Assembly: GCF_016862435.1 (NCBI RefSeq)
Contig: NZ_BOMY01000001.1
Coordinates: forward strand, 1-64,000
Source: Paractinoplanes tereljensis
Lineage (GTDB): Bacteria; Actinomycetota; Actinomycetes; Mycobacteriales; Micromonosporaceae
DNA: 64,000 nt
Reading direction: 5' to 3'
The translations under genes were made by a program, and so were the position numbers. Each line of letters begins with the position of its first letter. Within the stretch, counting starts at the first letter, position 1. Shown here piece after piece: positions 33,949-44,045 of the stretch. Below the pieces are notes generated by a model. The model did no database searches. It worked only from the letters and a program-made list of their open reading frames with translations, and was not told where the DNA came from.

Positions 33949-35312
33949 GCCATGCTTACCGAAACCCCAAGGCCCACCGACGGTCTCCAGCGCCCGAGCC
34001 CGGCCTCGGCCAGCAGGCCGATGATCAGGCCCAGCCAGCGCTCCCCAACCGCCCCGTTGGCCGGAAAGGGACGGCCCCGACCTGACACCGCTCTTGATCA
34101 GGAACGCAGTTCCCCGACGCGAGTGCGCTCGGCGCGGCCAGCGATAAGCCATTCGTCGTCGCCGCCGATAGTCGGCCTCCAGAGCACCCGCGTGACGCTA
34201 TTTCGGAGGCGCAATTTCTACGCCTTTTCTTCCGCGATCGGATGGATTCCGATTTTCCGGAAATGTTGCTGGCGCATTCAGCAGCACAGGTTCCACGGCG
34301 GCATTTCAGACGCCAGCGAGTGCCCTGAAGGCACATCACCGAACATCGGCCACGGCGGACCTCTGGCGGCAGACCGACCACGACCGGCGACCCGACGACG
34401 GCGCCGGCCATGCTGCGGCCGACCGACCTCACAGTCCGACCGGCAACCGAACCTGGGCCGCGCGCCGACGTCAAACGGCAGAGGCTGTTCCCCTCGCCCC
34501 GCCAACCCTTCTTGGCTAAACGGTCCGGTCCGGCGCGCCGACTCGGCCCGCCCCGCACCGCCCACGCCGCCCGTCCAGCCCCCACCACCGACGCGGCACC
34601 GTTTCGCCCACCCTGCCAGCCCGGCCGACGTGGCGGATTCTAGGGCCAGCCCCGGCCGGCCGGCTTGAGCGATTCTTTTTCCGCCTCGGCCGGCTCGACG
34701 GCCGGCAGCAGCTTCTTCCCCGAGCGCGGACTCACTCTGAGCGGCAGCGCTTGCCGGGTGTTCGGGCTCGGCGCACGGCACCGTTTCTACTCGGTCCGGG
34801 AGAACCTCCTGCCCGGCGAGAGCGGACCGGCCGGTCGACTGCTCATCACCCGGCGACACGTCACGGTCAGCCGGAACATCACGGCTGAGGGTCACGGACG
34901 ACGGCCGCTGGAGGCAGGTCGCCTCCTCCGGCCAGATCAACGGCGGGACCGCCTCGGCCTCATCGTGCAGACCCAACTCGCCACATTCCCGCGAGCAGCC
35001 CTGCGAGCGGCATCGCTTCCATGCGTAACGGCGAGGAAGCCACCACCGCCGCCCACGCTCATGGTCGCGACGGAACTCGTCCTTCTCAGGAGAATAGCTA
35101 TGCGCTTTTGTGCGGTCCCGCAGCGCAGTAGTTGTAGACCGATCGAATAGCTGAAGCTGCTGGTACCGCATGCCTATATTCTCGCGCGCCCCGAATCGCG
35201 GCGCTAACAGTCGATCATGCCAACAACAGAAGCTGTCCGGAGCCGAGAAAATCGATTGCGTGACCAATCAAAGAAGCAATTCACTCGCGCGCCGAGCTGA
35301 GCCGTTGAGCGA
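33949..35312. other. gene-poor, compositionally uneven region
   Basis: No well-supported gene fills these 1.36 kb. Patches at about 34195-34290 and 35085-35260 are clearly more AT-rich than the surroundings. Overlapping frames on both strands are Arg/Pro/Ser/Cys-rich and give no recognisable domains. The one exception is a minus-strand start at 35171, listed separately. The mixture suggests a degenerate or transferred segment. Confidence 0.45.
34278..35171 (-). CDS. doubtful ORF with a plausible small-protein head
   Basis: The first 60 or so residues from the ATG at 35171 look protein-like. FDRSTTTALRDRT, then HSYSPEKDEFRRDHERGRR and LPRRYAWKR, is a charged helical pattern reminiscent of short actinomycete proteins of unknown function. 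Beyond about residue 65 (below about 34975) the frame turns into low-complexity Ala/Gly/Arg sequence and is probably read-through after loss of the natural stop. Treat the real product as at most a 60-80-residue protein. No function assigned. Confidence 0.25.
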   Translation of the reverse strand: MRYQQLQLFDRSTTTALRDRTKAHSYSPEKDEFRRDHERGRRWWLPRRYAWKRCRSQGCSRECGELGLHDEAEAVPPLIWPEEATCLQRPSSVTLSRDVPADRDVSPGDEQSTGRSALAGQEVLPDRVETVPCAEPEHPASAAAQSESALGEEAAAGRRAGRGGKRIAQAGRPGLALESATSAGLAGWAKRCRVGGGGWTGGVGGAGRAESARRTGPFSQEGLAGRGEQPLPFDVGARPRFGCRSDCEVGRPQHGRRRRRVAGRGRSAARGPPWPMFGDVPSGHSLASEMPPWNLCC

Positions 35313-35849
35313 TCACTGCCGACGGCTGCCGGTTACCCGTCTCGATCCGCCATAGAGATGAACTCGGTGGTCGACCTCGTGGTCCGGGTCGCGCTGCTGG
35401 AATCCGTCGGGTGCGATCACGCCGTTGCTGATGTGCAGCAGCCAGTCCTCGTAGTACCAGCTCGGGTTGCAGGCGCAGGTGGTCGTCGTGAAGCGGAAGT
35501 TCGCGCGATAGCGGCCGATCTGGCCCGGCATCAGCGTGAAGAGCCGGGAAGGGCCGCTCTGACGCGGGTACGCCGCCCAGCCCGGCATTCGGTCTACCAC
35601 CAGCCCCGCGCCTGCCATGGCCAGCCACAGATCAACATCGCGTCCTCGTTCCAAGCCCCCGGTCAAGAGGTCGTCGTGGGGCACGTAGTGGACCGCCTCG
35701 TCGGCGAGCACGTCGTGAACTACGACCTCGCCGACCGCCAGCGAGGTGGGCAGCGCCGACGGACGGCACAGACCGCGACGGGCGTTCGCGTGCGATGCGC
35801 CGCGCGACGCCGCACCCCACCTCACCCGTACCCGCTGGATCGTGATCAC
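35313..35849 (-). CDS. hypothetical protein with Trp/Tyr/Cys-rich C-terminal part
   Basis: The C-terminal half of this 178-residue frame reads like a folded domain. It contains RLFTLMPGQIGRYRANFRF, then a CxC pair (TCACNPSWYYEDW), LLHISNGVIAPDGF and VDHRVHLYGG. I do not recognise the family. The N-terminal 70-80 residues are less convincing, and the true start may be further in than the GTG at 35849. It is divergent from an XRE-type gene 108 bp away, so the two may form a regulator-target pair. Confidence 0.55.
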   Translation of the reverse strand: MITIQRVRVRWGAASRGASHANARRGLCRPSALPTSLAVGEVVVHDVLADEAVHYVPHDDLLTGGLERGRDVDLWLAMAGAGLVVDRMPGWAAYPRQSGPSRLFTLMPGQIGRYRANFRFTTTTCACNPSWYYEDWLLHISNGVIAPDGFQQRDPDHEVDHRVHLYGGSRRVTGSRRQ

Positions 35850-35957
35850 GACTCACGATGGCGCGGGGCTCGCTGCTGCGCCAGCCGATTTCACATCTCC
35901 CGCTGCCGGGCGCCCGCTGCCCCGCCCTCGTGCACGGCGCGCCATAGACTGCCGCGA

Positions 35958-36506
35958 GTGGATGACGAGCTCACGCCCGCCCAGATCGACTCCCTGCTGA
36001 ACGAGGAATCCGGCGACCGCGCGGTTCTGATCGCCCTGCTGCGCGAGCGGATCTGGCGCTGGCCCTGGTGGGACCGTTCCTGGCAGGTCGTCGAGATCCG
36101 GGAGGTTCGGCCCCGGGAGATCCACGATTGGCTGCACGAGGTGTCCATCGACGGGCTGGTCAGCCGGGACGCGGCGGCGCCGCTGCCGTTGTCGGTCTAC
36201 ACGCGGGTGGCGGGGTCCCGGCTGGACCGGTTCGAGGTCCAGGTTGCGGACACGCTCATCGGACCGCCGATCCGCGAAAGCGATCCGCACCCGTTCGGGG
36301 CGATCTTCTGCGCGTTGATGGATCGGCGCGGAATCTCGCGCCCGGAGATGGCTCGCCGCTGCGGACTCGCCCAGTCGACCGTGGCCAAGATCCGGGCGGG
36401 GCGCCTGGTGCCGCAACGGGCGGATCATCTGGCCGACATAGCGGCAGCCTTCGAGATGCCCGTCGGCGATCTACGAGCTATCGCGGGCCTGCCCGAGGAC
36501 GATTGA
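35958..36506 (+). CDS. protein with C-terminal XRE-type helix-turn-helix
   Basis: The 182-residue protein has an N-terminal region of unknown fold (LTPAQIDSLLNEESGDRAVL, Trp-rich RIWRWPWWDRSW). Its C-terminal helix-turn-helix spans about 118-178 (MDRRGISRPEMARRCGLAQ, STVAKIRAGRLVPQ, FEMPVGDLRAIAGL). GTG at 35958 is chosen because the long upstream open frame runs antisense through the divergent gene. The arrangement suggests a DNA-binding regulator of unknown signal. Its 3' end overlaps the convergent YndJ-like gene by 36 bp. Confidence 0.7.
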   Translation: MDDELTPAQIDSLLNEESGDRAVLIALLRERIWRWPWWDRSWQVVEIREVRPREIHDWLHEVSIDGLVSRDAAAPLPLSVYTRVAGSRLDRFEVQVADTLIGPPIRESDPHPFGAIFCALMDRRGISRPEMARRCGLAQSTVAKIRAGRLVPQRADHLADIAAAFEMPVGDLRAIAGLPEDD

Positions 36507-37298
36507 AACAGCCCTGATCGCCGGCGGCGGCCGGCGCCGGTGACCCAGCTGGGCCACCGTCAGGGCGGTGAGGACGGCGGTCGTGTTCAGGACGCCGTGG
36601 GTCAGCACCATCCAGGTCAGGTTCAGGTGTGGGATGGGTAGCAGCTGGCCGGCGGCGTAGAGCAGGGCCAGAGTCATGGTGACGACGCTCAGGGCGAGCA
36701 GCAGCCGGGCCGCTCGGCCGGCACGGGTGGCGATCGCCAGCCACAGGCCCGAGGTCAGCAGGCCCGCGCCGACCAGCTCGATCAGGTCGCCCGCGTCCTG
36801 GCCCAGGGGTGTCCGGCCGGCCAGGAAACCCAGGCCCACCAGCGCCACCCCGGCCGGCGCCAGCAAACGGGCGGCGCGGTGGCGGGCGTCGACCAGGGAC
36901 ACCAGCAGCAGGGCTCCGAACCCGGCCACGTGGAAGTGCGCGGCGGTGAGGCCGAGCACACCCAGCGGGAAGCCGAGCAGGGTGACCCCGGCCCGCTCGG
37001 CCAGCAGGCCCACCGCGGCCACCGGCAGGCAGGCCGCGGCGAAGGCCACCAGCGGCTCGCGCCGCAGCACCACCGGCACCAGCAGGCAGGCGAGCAGGTA
37101 GGGCACGCAGAGCAGGCCGGCGAGCAGCCCGCGCGGCAGCACCAGCGCCGCCACCGCGGGCACCGCCGCGGTCGGCCACCAGCGCACCAGGCGCCGGCCG
37201 CGGCCCAGCGCGCCGAGGCCGAGCGGCACGAACGACAGCACGCAGACCGCCACGACCACGTGCAGGCCGACCCACCCGGATTCCGTCAACCGGTCCAT
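36471..37298 (-). CDS. YndJ-like membrane protein
   Basis: Predicted polytopic membrane protein of 275 residues with eight or nine helices. The segment LTAAHFHVAGFGALLLVSL and the late LTWMVLTHGVLNTTAV motif are typical of YndJ-family proteins, whose function is unknown. The conserved His residues (AHFH, THGVLN) could bind metal or haem, which is speculative. ATG at 37298 lies 14 bp downstream of a perfect 7-2-7 palindrome that is likely its operator. No regulator gene for that site is adjacent. Confidence 0.7.
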   Translation of the reverse strand: MDRLTESGWVGLHVVVAVCVLSFVPLGLGALGRGRRLVRWWPTAAVPAVAALVLPRGLLAGLLCVPYLLACLLVPVVLRREPLVAFAAACLPVAAVGLLAERAGVTLLGFPLGVLGLTAAHFHVAGFGALLLVSLVDARHRAARLLAPAGVALVGLGFLAGRTPLGQDAGDLIELVGAGLLTSGLWLAIATRAGRAARLLLALSVVTMTLALLYAAGQLLPIPHLNLTWMVLTHGVLNTTAVLTALTVAQLGHRRRPPPAIRAVSIVLGQARDSS

Positions 37299-37312
37299 GT
37301 CATCACCCGTTC

Positions 37313-37328
37313 TTTGAACACGTTCAAA
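37313..37328. promoter_or_regulatory. TetR-type operator upstream of the YndJ-like gene
   Basis: TTTGAAC-AC-GTTCAAA is a perfect inverted repeat in the 79-bp divergent region between the YndJ-like and TPR genes. This motif class is common for TetR-family repressors in actinomycetes. No TetR gene lies next to it; the nearest is at 45.5 kb. Confidence 0.6.
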
Positions 37329-37377
37329 CTAGCGCACCGCGCTCAAGACGTCGACCGTCCCGCCGATAGGTGCGGTC

Positions 37378-38598
37378 GTGCAGGACGATGCGCTGGTCGA
37401 GCAGGCCGCCCGCCTCTGCGAGGTGCGCCGGGAGTCCGAGGCGGCGGCGCTTGTCGCCCAGGTTCTGGCTCGGGACCCGCACCACGTGCCGGCCTGGCTG
37501 GTGCTGGCCCGCGCCCGGCTGCTCGCCGACGACCCGGCCGGGGCACTGCACGCCGCCCGGACCGCCGCCGGTCTCGAACCGGGCCACCCGGCCGCGCTGG
37601 CCCTGGTCGGCCTCGCGCACAGCGACCTGGGCCGGCCCGGCGAGGCCGCGGCGGCCCTGCGTCAGGCGGTGGCCATCGACCCGGGCGACGCCGAGTGGCA
37701 CCGCCTGCTCGCGGCCGTGCTCACGGCGGACGGACAGAGCAGACGGGAGGCGCTGGCCGCCGCCCGGACCGCCCTGGAGCTGGCCCCGGACTGGGGCGCG
37801 GCGCACGTCACGTACGGCTCGGTGCTGCTGACCGGCCGCAAGATCGGCCCGGCCCGGGAGGCGTTCCGGCGCGCCCTGGCGCTGGACCCGCAGGACGCCT
37901 CCGCGCACCACGAGCTGGCCCGGGCCGATGCGCTGGGCCGCAACCATTACGCCGGCGGGCAGCTGGCCCGGGCGGCGGACGGCTTCGCTCGGACGCTGGC
38001 CCTGGACCCGCACGAGCAACTCGCGCACGAGAACCTGGAACGGACCCTGCGGGTGTTCGTGCTGCGGACCGCCGTACTGCAGATGTTCCTGGCCTTGAAC
38101 GTCGCCCGGATGACCAACCAGCACCACCTCGGCCTGGCGCAACTGCTCGCGGTGGCCGGCGTGCTCGCCCCCGGCCTGTACGCCTACAGCTTCGTCCGCC
38201 GCCTCTCCCCCGCGCTGCGCGACTACCTGCGCGGCATGCTGGCCACCACCCGGATGCGGATCGTGCAGGCCCTGGCCGCCACCGGCCTGGCCGCGCTGCT
38301 GGTCGCCACCGTGCTGCCCACCTGGCTGACCCTGCTCGGCGCGCTGGCCTCGGTGTCCGCCGCGATCATCGTCAAGCTCGACGCCGACCCGCCGTCCACC
38401 CAGCTGCGTCGCACCGCCCGGGGCTTCGCCCTCGCGGCCGCCGCCCTGGTCACCCTGCTAGCGCTGAGCGTGTGGTTGCTCGGCCTGAGCCCGGAAGTCG
38501 CGGTCATACTCGGGCTGCTCCCCGTACTCCCCGGGTATTTGACTTGGAAGTTGATCCGATGGCGGCAAAGGGTCAGCCGCGCGAAGGTGGCGCGGTAG
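37378..38598 (+). CDS. tetratricopeptide-repeat protein with C-terminal membrane helices
   Basis: The 406-residue protein has six or seven TPR motifs in residues 1-225. Examples are AWLVLARARLLADDPAGAL, ALALVGLAHSDLGRPGEAA and AHHELARADALGRNHYAGG. About five membrane helices follow in residues 238-395. TPR scaffolds bind other proteins; this one would display the repeat domain on the cytoplasmic side. The start is GTG at 37378. The 3' end overlaps the convergent LacI gene by 26 bp. The partner is unknown. Confidence 0.8.
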   Translation: MQDDALVEQAARLCEVRRESEAAALVAQVLARDPHHVPAWLVLARARLLADDPAGALHAARTAAGLEPGHPAALALVGLAHSDLGRPGEAAAALRQAVAIDPGDAEWHRLLAAVLTADGQSRREALAAARTALELAPDWGAAHVTYGSVLLTGRKIGPAREAFRRALALDPQDASAHHELARADALGRNHYAGGQLARAADGFARTLALDPHEQLAHENLERTLRVFVLRTAVLQMFLALNVARMTNQHHLGLAQLLAVAGVLAPGLYAYSFVRRLSPALRDYLRGMLATTRMRIVQALAATGLAALLVATVLPTWLTLLGALASVSAAIIVKLDADPPSTQLRRTARGFALAAAALVTLLALSVWLLGLSPEVAVILGLLPVLPGYLTWKLIRWRQRVSRAKVAR

Positions 38599-39595
38599 AG
38601 CCGCGGATGACCAGGCGGGTCGGGACGGTGATGCCGTCGCCGGTGGCCTCGCCGCTGAGCAGGGACAGGACCATGCGGCCGGCCAGTTCGCCCTGGCGGC
38701 GGACCGGTTGGGCGACGGTGGTGAGGTCGGCCAGCTCGGCCAGTGGGTGGTCGTCGATGCCGACCACCGAGATGTCCTCGGGGATGCGCAGGCCGGCCCG
38801 GCGCAGGGTGCGGACCGCGCCGAAGGCCACCTCGTCGGAGTGCGCGTAGACGGCCGTGGGGGGCTCGCGCAGGCTCAGCAGCCGGGACATCGCGTCGGCG
38901 CCGTTGACGCCGCCCCACGGGACGGTGACGGTCAAGGCCGGATCGATCGGGATGCCCGCGTCGGTCAGGGCCGCGTGGTAGGCGCGGCCGCGGCCGGGCG
39001 TGGCCGGCCAGTCGGGCTGGGCCGGGTCGAGGGTGGCGATCATGCCGATCCGGCGGTGGCCCAGGAAGACCAGGTGGTCGACGGCCTGGCGGCCGGCCGC
39101 CAGGTCGTCGATCGAGACGCAGGGGTAACGCTCGATCTGACCGCCGGCCGCAACGATGTGTACGCCCATCAGCTCCAGGCGTTCGCGTTCCGGGTCGTCC
39201 ACCGGCATGCCCAGCACCACCAGCGCGTCGACCTTGCGCCGGGCCGGCAGCCGGCGGAAGAAGTTGTGCCGGTCGGTGGCGTCGCCCACGTGGTAGAGCA
39301 GCACGTCGAGGTCGGCGTCGCGCAGGACCGACTCGAGGCCGTCGAGCATCGCGGCGAAGAACCAGCGGGAGATGTGCGGGACGACCACGCCGACCCGGTC
39401 GGTGGCGCCGCCGGCCAGCCGGGAGGCCTCGGGCGAGACGACGTAGGACAGCGCTTCGGCGGCGGCCAGGACGCGGGCCCGGGTCGCCGCGGCCACGTGT
39501 GGGTGGTTGGCCAGCGCACGTGAAGCGGTCGCCATCGAGACACCGGCCCGGCGCGCGACATCGGCCATGTTGATCTTCGACGAGGACGCCGGCAC
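38573..39595 (-). CDS. LacI/GalR-family regulator of the alpha-glucoside cluster
   Basis: Sugar-responsive repressor of 340 residues. The helix-turn-helix spans about 8-30 (INMADVARRAGVSMATASRAL) with the hinge helix near SPEASRLAGG. A periplasmic-binding-protein-like sensor domain follows (VGVVVPHISRWFF to the end, with AVYAHSDEVAFGAVRTL and VVGIDDHPLAELADL). It is divergent from the importer operon, and two LacI-type palindromes lie in the intergenic gap. It is therefore very likely the repressor of that operon and of itself. The inducer is probably an alpha-glucoside such as maltose or trehalose. Confidence 0.93.
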   Translation of the reverse strand: MPASSSKINMADVARRAGVSMATASRALANHPHVAAATRARVLAAAEALSYVVSPEASRLAGGATDRVGVVVPHISRWFFAAMLDGLESVLRDADLDVLLYHVGDATDRHNFFRRLPARRKVDALVVLGMPVDDPERERLELMGVHIVAAGGQIERYPCVSIDDLAAGRQAVDHLVFLGHRRIGMIATLDPAQPDWPATPGRGRAYHAALTDAGIPIDPALTVTVPWGGVNGADAMSRLLSLREPPTAVYAHSDEVAFGAVRTLRRAGLRIPEDISVVGIDDHPLAELADLTTVAQPVRRQGELAGRMVLSLLSGEATGDGITVPTRLVIRGSTAPPSRG

Positions 39596-39615
39596 GACTG
39601 CACCTTACTCCGCTT

Positions 39616-39629
39616 TGGAAGCGTTTCCG
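39616..39629. promoter_or_regulatory. LacI-type operator, site 1
   Basis: TGGAAGCGTTTCCG matches the LacI/GalR operator form with central CG and GGAA/TTCC arms. It lies 21 bp upstream of the lacI-like start and about 100 bp before the lipoprotein gene, in the divergent promoter region. Confidence 0.75.
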
Positions 39630-39693
39630 GAGGTCCATTTACAGATTGTGCTGCTGATGTTGACAGAGATGTACGTCACACCAAAGGTAGATC

Positions 39694-39707
39694 TGCAAGC
39701 GGTTCCA
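39694..39707. promoter_or_regulatory. LacI-type operator, site 2
   Basis: TGCAAGCGGTTCCA is a second, less symmetric site of the same class, 78 bp from site 1 and 24 bp before the GTG of the binding-protein gene. Two sites on the gap allow looping or separate control of the two promoters. Confidence 0.65.
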
Positions 39708-39730
39708 ACACCCGACGAAGGGATGGCACC

Positions 39731-41011
39731 GTGCTCAAGAGACCCGCCGTTCTGTTGCTGACCGCCGCGCTGCTCACCGGCTGCGGCGGCGGCAGTGGCG
39801 ATGCCAACACGCTGTCCTACTTCATCGCCGACGCCGCGCAGGCCGACGTCGCCGCCCGATGCGCCGCCGAGTCCGGTGGCGCCTACTCCTTCGACATCCA
39901 GCGCCTGCCCAACAACGCGGCCGGCGGCCGGGAGCAACTGCTGCGCCGGCTCGCCGCCGAGGACCGGTCGCTCGACATCGTCAGCGTCGACCCGCCCTTC
40001 ATGGCCGAGTTCGCGAACGCCAAGTTCCTCCGCCCCTTCACCGACGCGGAGCGACAGGAGTTCTCGGCCGGCGTGCTGAAGGGCCCGCTCGAGCAGTCGA
40101 CGTTCCGCGACACGCTGTTCTCCGCTCCGCTCTACGGCAACACCCAACTGCTCTGGTACCGGAAATCGGTGCTGCAGAAAGCCGGCGTCGACCCGGGCGC
40201 CGGGCCGGTCACCTGGGATCAGCTGATCAAGGGGGCGAGCCAGGCCGGAGTCACCTTCGCCGCCCAGGGCCGCCGCAACGAGAGCCTGATGGTCTGGGTC
40301 AACGCCCTGATCGCCTCGGCCGGCGGGTCGATTCTCGCCCCGGGCTCGGAGAACCTGCCGGCCAACCAGGTCAAGTCCGGCCTGGACAGCCCGGCCGGCA
40401 CCGCCGCTGTCACGATCATGCACGACCTCGCGGTCTCACCGGCCGCGCCGGCCGGCTTCAGCACGGCCGGCGAGGAGGACTCGCGGGCCGCCTTCCAGGC
40501 GGACAACGGCGGCTTCATGGTCAATTGGCCGTACGTGTGGGCCGCCTTCGATGCCGCCATCAAGGAGGGGTCGCTCCCGGCGAACTTCAAGGACGACGTC
40601 GGCTGGGCCGCCTATCCGCGCGTCGAAGCGGGCCGGGAGAGCGCGCCGCCGTCCGGTGGTCTCGGGCTGTCGATCAGCGCGTTCAGCGACCGGCAGGAGC
40701 TCGCCGTCCAGGCCATCCGCTGCCTGGCCAGCAAGCAGAGTCAGACCGAGTTCATGGTCAGCGCGGGCAACCCGGCGGCGCTCTCCTCGGTCTTCGACGA
40801 CCCCAAGATCCGGGAGATGTTCCCGATGGCCGACCAGATCCGCGAGGGCATGGACACGGCCACGCCGCGCCCGGTCAGCCCGTACTACGGCGACGTCACC
40901 GGCTCGATCCAGACCGCCTTCCATCCGCCGGACTCACTGTCGCCGCAGAAGACCCCCCGGGAGGCCAACAGCCTGCTCGAGGACGTCCTGTCCAACAAGC
41001 GACTGATCTAG
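39731..41011 (+). CDS. sugar ABC transporter substrate-binding lipoprotein
   Basis: Family 1 extracellular solute-binding lipoprotein of 426 residues. The lipobox is LLTGC with the modified Cys at residue 18, and a short Gly/Ser linker follows. The domain then shows RLPNNAAGGREQLLRRLAAEDRSLDIVSVDPPFMAEFANA and the GFMVNWPYVWAAFDAA segment typical of maltose/trehalose-type binding proteins (LpqY-like). It captures an oligosaccharide, probably an alpha-glucoside, for the permeases downstream. The start is GTG at 39731. Confidence 0.9.
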   Translation: MLKRPAVLLLTAALLTGCGGGSGDANTLSYFIADAAQADVAARCAAESGGAYSFDIQRLPNNAAGGREQLLRRLAAEDRSLDIVSVDPPFMAEFANAKFLRPFTDAERQEFSAGVLKGPLEQSTFRDTLFSAPLYGNTQLLWYRKSVLQKAGVDPGAGPVTWDQLIKGASQAGVTFAAQGRRNESLMVWVNALIASAGGSILAPGSENLPANQVKSGLDSPAGTAAVTIMHDLAVSPAAPAGFSTAGEEDSRAAFQADNGGFMVNWPYVWAAFDAAIKEGSLPANFKDDVGWAAYPRVEAGRESAPPSGGLGLSISAFSDRQELAVQAIRCLASKQSQTEFMVSAGNPAALSSVFDDPKIREMFPMADQIREGMDTATPRPVSPYYGDVTGSIQTAFHPPDSLSPQKTPREANSLLEDVLSNKRLI

Positions 41012-41019
41012 GAGCGGCC

Positions 41020-41973
41020 ATGAGTACAACGCTTCCCGCCGCGCCACCGCAGGCCGCGGCGACCAAGACCAGCCATCGCCGGGTCCGGCTGACCGACCGG
41101 GCCCGGAAAGAACGCAACCTCGGCTGGATGCTGGCCGGGCCGGCGTTCTTCGTGATGGTCGCGGTCACCGGCTATCCGATCCTCAACGCGATCTGGCTGT
41201 CGCTGTTCGACTACCGGCTCACCGACCCCGGCGCCAAGGACTTCATCGGCCTCGGCAACTACGCGACGATCCTCACCGACGGGCTGTTCTGGCGGCAGTT
41301 CGGCGTCACCACCCTGATCACGGTGGTCACCGTCGCGGTCGAGCTGGTGCTCGGCTTCGCCCTCGCGATGGTCATGCACCGGGCGCTCTACCTGCGCACC
41401 GCGCTGCGCACCGCGATCCTCGTGCCGTACGGGATCATCACGGTCGTCTCGTCGTACGCGTGGGCCTACGCGTTCAGCAACACGTACGGCTTCGTGAACC
41501 CGACCCTCGGGCTCGGTGACTACGACTGGTTCGGCGGCACCTGGTCGGCGCTGTTCACCATCTGCGTGGCCGAGATCTGGAAGACCACGCCGTTCATGTC
41601 GCTGCTGCTGCTGGCCGGGCTCGCCCAGATCCCGGACGACTACCTGGAGGCGGCGAAGGTCGACGGCGCCCGGGCGTGGCAGCGGGTCAAACGGGTGATC
41701 CTGCCCAACATGAAGGCCGCCATCATGGTGGCGCTGCTGTTCCGCACCCTGGACGCGTTCCGCATCTTCGACAGCGTCTTCATCATGACCGCCGGCGCGC
41801 AGAACACCGAGACGCTGTCCTTCCTGGCTTATCGGCAGACCATCAGCCGGGTGATGATCGGGCTCGGCTCGGCGGTCAGCGTCATTCTGGCGATTCTCGT
41901 CGTACTCATCGCGGTGATGTTCGTGAAGGTCTTCCGCACCGATCTGTCGCAGCAGAGAGGGGACCGCAAATGA
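41020..41973 (+). CDS. sugar ABC transporter permease, MalF/SugA type
   Basis: Permease of 317 residues with six helices. The N-terminal cytoplasmic stretch (about 1-30) is basic. The EAA loop is YLEAAKVDGARAWQRVKRVILPNMK, just as in MalF/SugA permeases. AGLAQIPDDYLEAA fixes the family. ATG at 41020 has a GGAGCGG ribosome-binding site 2 bases after the lipoprotein stop. The stop overlaps the next permease by 4 bp. Confidence 0.93.
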   Translation: MSTTLPAAPPQAAATKTSHRRVRLTDRARKERNLGWMLAGPAFFVMVAVTGYPILNAIWLSLFDYRLTDPGAKDFIGLGNYATILTDGLFWRQFGVTTLITVVTVAVELVLGFALAMVMHRALYLRTALRTAILVPYGIITVVSSYAWAYAFSNTYGFVNPTLGLGDYDWFGGTWSALFTICVAEIWKTTPFMSLLLLAGLAQIPDDYLEAAKVDGARAWQRVKRVILPNMKAAIMVALLFRTLDAFRIFDSVFIMTAGAQNTETLSFLAYRQTISRVMIGLGSAVSVILAILVVLIAVMFVKVFRTDLSQQRGDRK

Positions 41974-42800
41974 AGGCCAGCCGCAGCACTCAGCTCTTCT
42001 GGATCGCCGGGGCCATCCTGATCATTCTGTACGCGTTGATCCCGGTGTTCTGGATCGTCTCGCTGTCGTTCAAGGCCGGCGACGACATCACCAACAAGCA
42101 GTTCCTGCCGACCGTCTGGAGCTGGGAGAACTACAAGACGGTCTTCTCCTCCGACCTGTTCACCACCGCGCTGCGCAACTCGGTGGGCATGTCGATCATC
42201 GCGACCACCATCTCGGTGATTCTGGCGACCCTGGCGGCGTACGCCATCTCGCGTCTGGAATTTCCCGGCAAGCGCGCGGTCCTCGGGGTGGCCCTGGCCA
42301 TCACGGTGTTCCCGGTCATCGCGATCGCCACGCCGTTGTTCAACCTGTGGCGCACGATCGGCCTCTACGACACCTGGCTCGGGCTGATCATCCCGTACCT
42401 GTCCTATTCGCTGCCTCTTTCGGTCTATGTCCTGTCCGCGTTCTTCCGCGAGATCCCGTGGGAGATGGAACAGGCCGCCCAGGTCGACGGCGCCACCGCC
42501 TGGCAGGCGTTCCGCCGGGTGATCGTACCGCTGGCCACCCCAGGCGTATTCACCGCGGCCATTCTGACCTTCTTCGCGGTGTGGAACGACTTCGTCTTCG
42601 GCATCACCCTCACCTCCAGCGAGGCGGCCCGGCCGGTGCCGGCGGCGCTCGCGTTCTTCCAGGGCGCCTCGCAGTTCTCCCAGCCGACCGCACCGATCGC
42701 GGCGGCCGCAGTGGTGGTGACGATTCCGATCGTCATCCTCGTGCTGCTGTTCCAACGCAAGATCGTGGCCGGCCTCACCAACGGCGCTGTGAAAGGCTAA
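41970..42800 (+). CDS. sugar ABC transporter permease, MalG/SugB type
   Basis: Second permease, 276 residues and six helices. The EAA loop is EMEQAAQVDGATAWQAFRRVIVPLATPG. The opening YALIPVFWIVSLSFK is typical of MalG-type proteins, and the protein ends in a basic tail. ATG at 41970 overlaps the upstream stop. Together the two permeases form the channel for the bound glucoside. Confidence 0.93.
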   Translation: MKASRSTQLFWIAGAILIILYALIPVFWIVSLSFKAGDDITNKQFLPTVWSWENYKTVFSSDLFTTALRNSVGMSIIATTISVILATLAAYAISRLEFPGKRAVLGVALAITVFPVIAIATPLFNLWRTIGLYDTWLGLIIPYLSYSLPLSVYVLSAFFREIPWEMEQAAQVDGATAWQAFRRVIVPLATPGVFTAAILTFFAVWNDFVFGITLTSSEAARPVPAALAFFQGASQFSQPTAPIAAAAVVVTIPIVILVLLFQRKIVAGLTNGAVKG

Positions 42801-42812
42801 GGAGATTTCAAG

Positions 42813-44041
<1,229 letters not shown>

Positions 44042-44045
<4 letters not shown>

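Noticed and set aside
33952..34668. 238-codon open frame on the plus strand
   Set aside because: Pro/Arg/Ser-rich low-complexity sequence, no ribosome-binding site and no domain; it crosses the AT-rich island with a stretch unlike the rest.
34665..35150. 161-codon open frame on the plus strand
   Set aside because: No domain, and antisense to the more plausible head of the minus-strand frame at 35171.
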